Assembly (NCBI GenBank): GCA_012032065.1 | Contig: JAAURV010000189.1 | Coordinates: 1 to 6,484, forward strand | Reading direction: 5' to 3' | DNA: 6,484 nucleotides | From: Hyphomicrobiales bacterium | GTDB lineage: Bacteria > Pseudomonadota > Alphaproteobacteria > Rhizobiales > Aestuariivirgaceae | Shown: positions 5,929 to 6,484 of the stretch, piece by piece | How the letters are laid out: every line of letters begins with the position of its first letter | Position numbering within the stretch: the first letter of the stretch is position 1 | The notes under the pieces: model-generated | Told to the model about the DNA's origin: nothing | Database searches by the model: none | The model's input: the letters and a program-made list of their open reading frames with translations, nothing else | Translations under genes and position numbers: made by a program

Positions 5929-6484
5929 CGCGCCGCGCCTCCTTGAGGCCGCGCCAAACAGGGCGGAGTTTCTCGCGCATGTCGCGGTAAAGTGGGAAAG
6001 TCGCGTCGAAGAGTTTTGCAAGTCCCGCATCGGGCTTGGTGCTTTCGCCCAGCATCGGATCGACCCACGCCGCCGCTGCTTCCGCCATGCCGGGGTAAAT
6101 CTTCTGCTGCACGGCGGCCATCATGACGGCGCCGGCGGCACCCGCTTCCTCGCGGGTCACGGTGCGCACGGGGGCTTTCAGCGCGCTTGCCAGCATGAGG
6201 CGAAGCGCATGTGAGCGGGCGGCGCCGCCAGTGATGCGTACTTCCCGCGGCGCACCGCCCAATGCCTCGTAACAATCGCGCGCCGCGTGGCAGAGGCCTT
6301 CGAAAACGCCGCGCATGAGGGCGGTGAATCCCATGCCCTGTTCGAGGCCGGTGAATGTGGCGCGCGCGGCGGGCTCGAGAAATGGACCACGCTCTCCCGC
6401 CTGGCTGATGTAGGGATGGTAGAGGAGACGGCCTGGGGGTTCGGCGAGAATTTTTTCGTCGAGGCCCTTCAGGAGATCCTGGCG
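5921..6484 (-). CDS. FGGY-family carbohydrate/polyol kinase, C-terminal part (5' end outside window)
   Basis: The frame is open from the window edge (6484) to TAA at 5921-5923, giving the last 187 residues of a protein that is normally about 500. This is the second actin-like ATPase domain of FGGY kinases. The start of the visible part has the YHPYISQAGERGPFLEPAARATFTGL region (about 24-49) that follows the substrate cleft in this family. The conserved GGAARSHALRLMLASAL segment (about 89-105) contributes to nucleotide binding, followed by REEAGAAGAVMMAAV (about 113-127). The GGAARS and EEAGAAGA forms fit the xylulokinase/L-xylulose kinase/erythritol kinase side rather than GlpK (which has GGAxxNxxL and a different tail). 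An erythritol-kinase-like role is plausible beside a GlpD/EryB-type dehydrogenase but is inference. An internal ATG at 6334 is not the real start because conservation continues upstream. The stop overlaps the start of the next gene (ATGCGTAA), indicating translational coupling. Confidence 0.88.
   Translation of the reverse strand, partial: RQDLLKGLDEKILAEPPGRLLYHPYISQAGERGPFLEPAARATFTGLEQGMGFTALMRGVFEGLCHAARDCYEALGGAPREVRITGGAARSHALRLMLASALKAPVRTVTREEAGAAGAVMMAAVQQKIYPGMAEAAAAWVDPMLGESTKPDAGLAKLFDATFPLYRDMREKLRPVWRGLKEARRDA
5938..5944 (-). promoter_or_regulatory. Ribosome binding site of the 2-hydroxyacid dehydrogenase gene
   Basis: AAGGAGG on the minus strand, inside the kinase gene's last codons, 9 bases before ATG 5928. 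It decides the start in favour of 5928 over the upstream in-frame ATG 6030. Confidence 0.7.

Noticed and set aside
4987..5946. 319-codon open frame on the plus strand
   Set aside because: It is antisense to the hydroxyacid dehydrogenase and gives a low-complexity, Gly/Ala/His/Glu-rich translation with no domain.

Overview
The window reads as a high-GC (about 60% or more by eye) chromosomal segment of an alphaproteobacterium, most likely Rhizobiales/Hyphomicrobiales. The evidence is the close resemblance of the translated iolG and glpD products to rhizobial-type proteins, and a palindromic intergenic repeat built around CTCTCCCG-CAAG-CGGGAGAG, a style common in those genomes. The taxon is inferred; no rRNA or other marker gene is present. 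No mobile element, CRISPR array, tRNA or rRNA was seen.

Left part (1-2175, + strand). A palindrome-rich intergenic element (1-123) precedes a two-gene unit. The first gene encodes an FAD/NADH reductase of the ferredoxin/rhodocoxin-reductase type. The second encodes a divergent PanB (ketopantoate hydroxymethyltransferase)-family protein. The two genes overlap or nearly abut, so they are probably co-transcribed. The PanB-like protein keeps the fold signatures and the catalytic-glutamate motif, but the residues aligned with the Mg2+ ligands and the active-site lysine are replaced. It probably does not make ketopantoate, and it is the most interesting gene here.

Middle (2176-3412, + strand). A 246-bp intergenic region holds a long, well-paired inverted repeat. 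It is followed by an inositol 2-dehydrogenase gene (iolG) with a strong ribosome binding site. iolG is broken by a single extra base near 2644: both halves are well conserved in different frames.

Right part (3422-6484, - strand). Three genes are read right to left as an overlapping operon: the C-terminal 187 codons of an FGGY sugar/polyol kinase (running off the window edge), a D-2-hydroxyacid dehydrogenase, and glpD (FAD-dependent glycerol-3-phosphate dehydrogenase, or a paralogue acting on another polyol phosphate). The hydroxyacid dehydrogenase has a +1 frameshift in a run of five C/G just before its catalytic-His motif. The kinase plus GlpD-type dehydrogenase suggests polyol phosphorylation followed by oxidation, as in glycerol or erythritol catabolism. 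With iolG next door, the right two thirds look like a polyol/cyclitol catabolic neighbourhood.

The two frameshifts are both single-base gains in otherwise well-conserved genes, so sequencing or assembly error is at least as likely as real decay. I see no clear-cut new multi-gene system. The main leads are the reductase/PanB-like pair and the unassigned substrate of the kinase-dehydrogenase operon.
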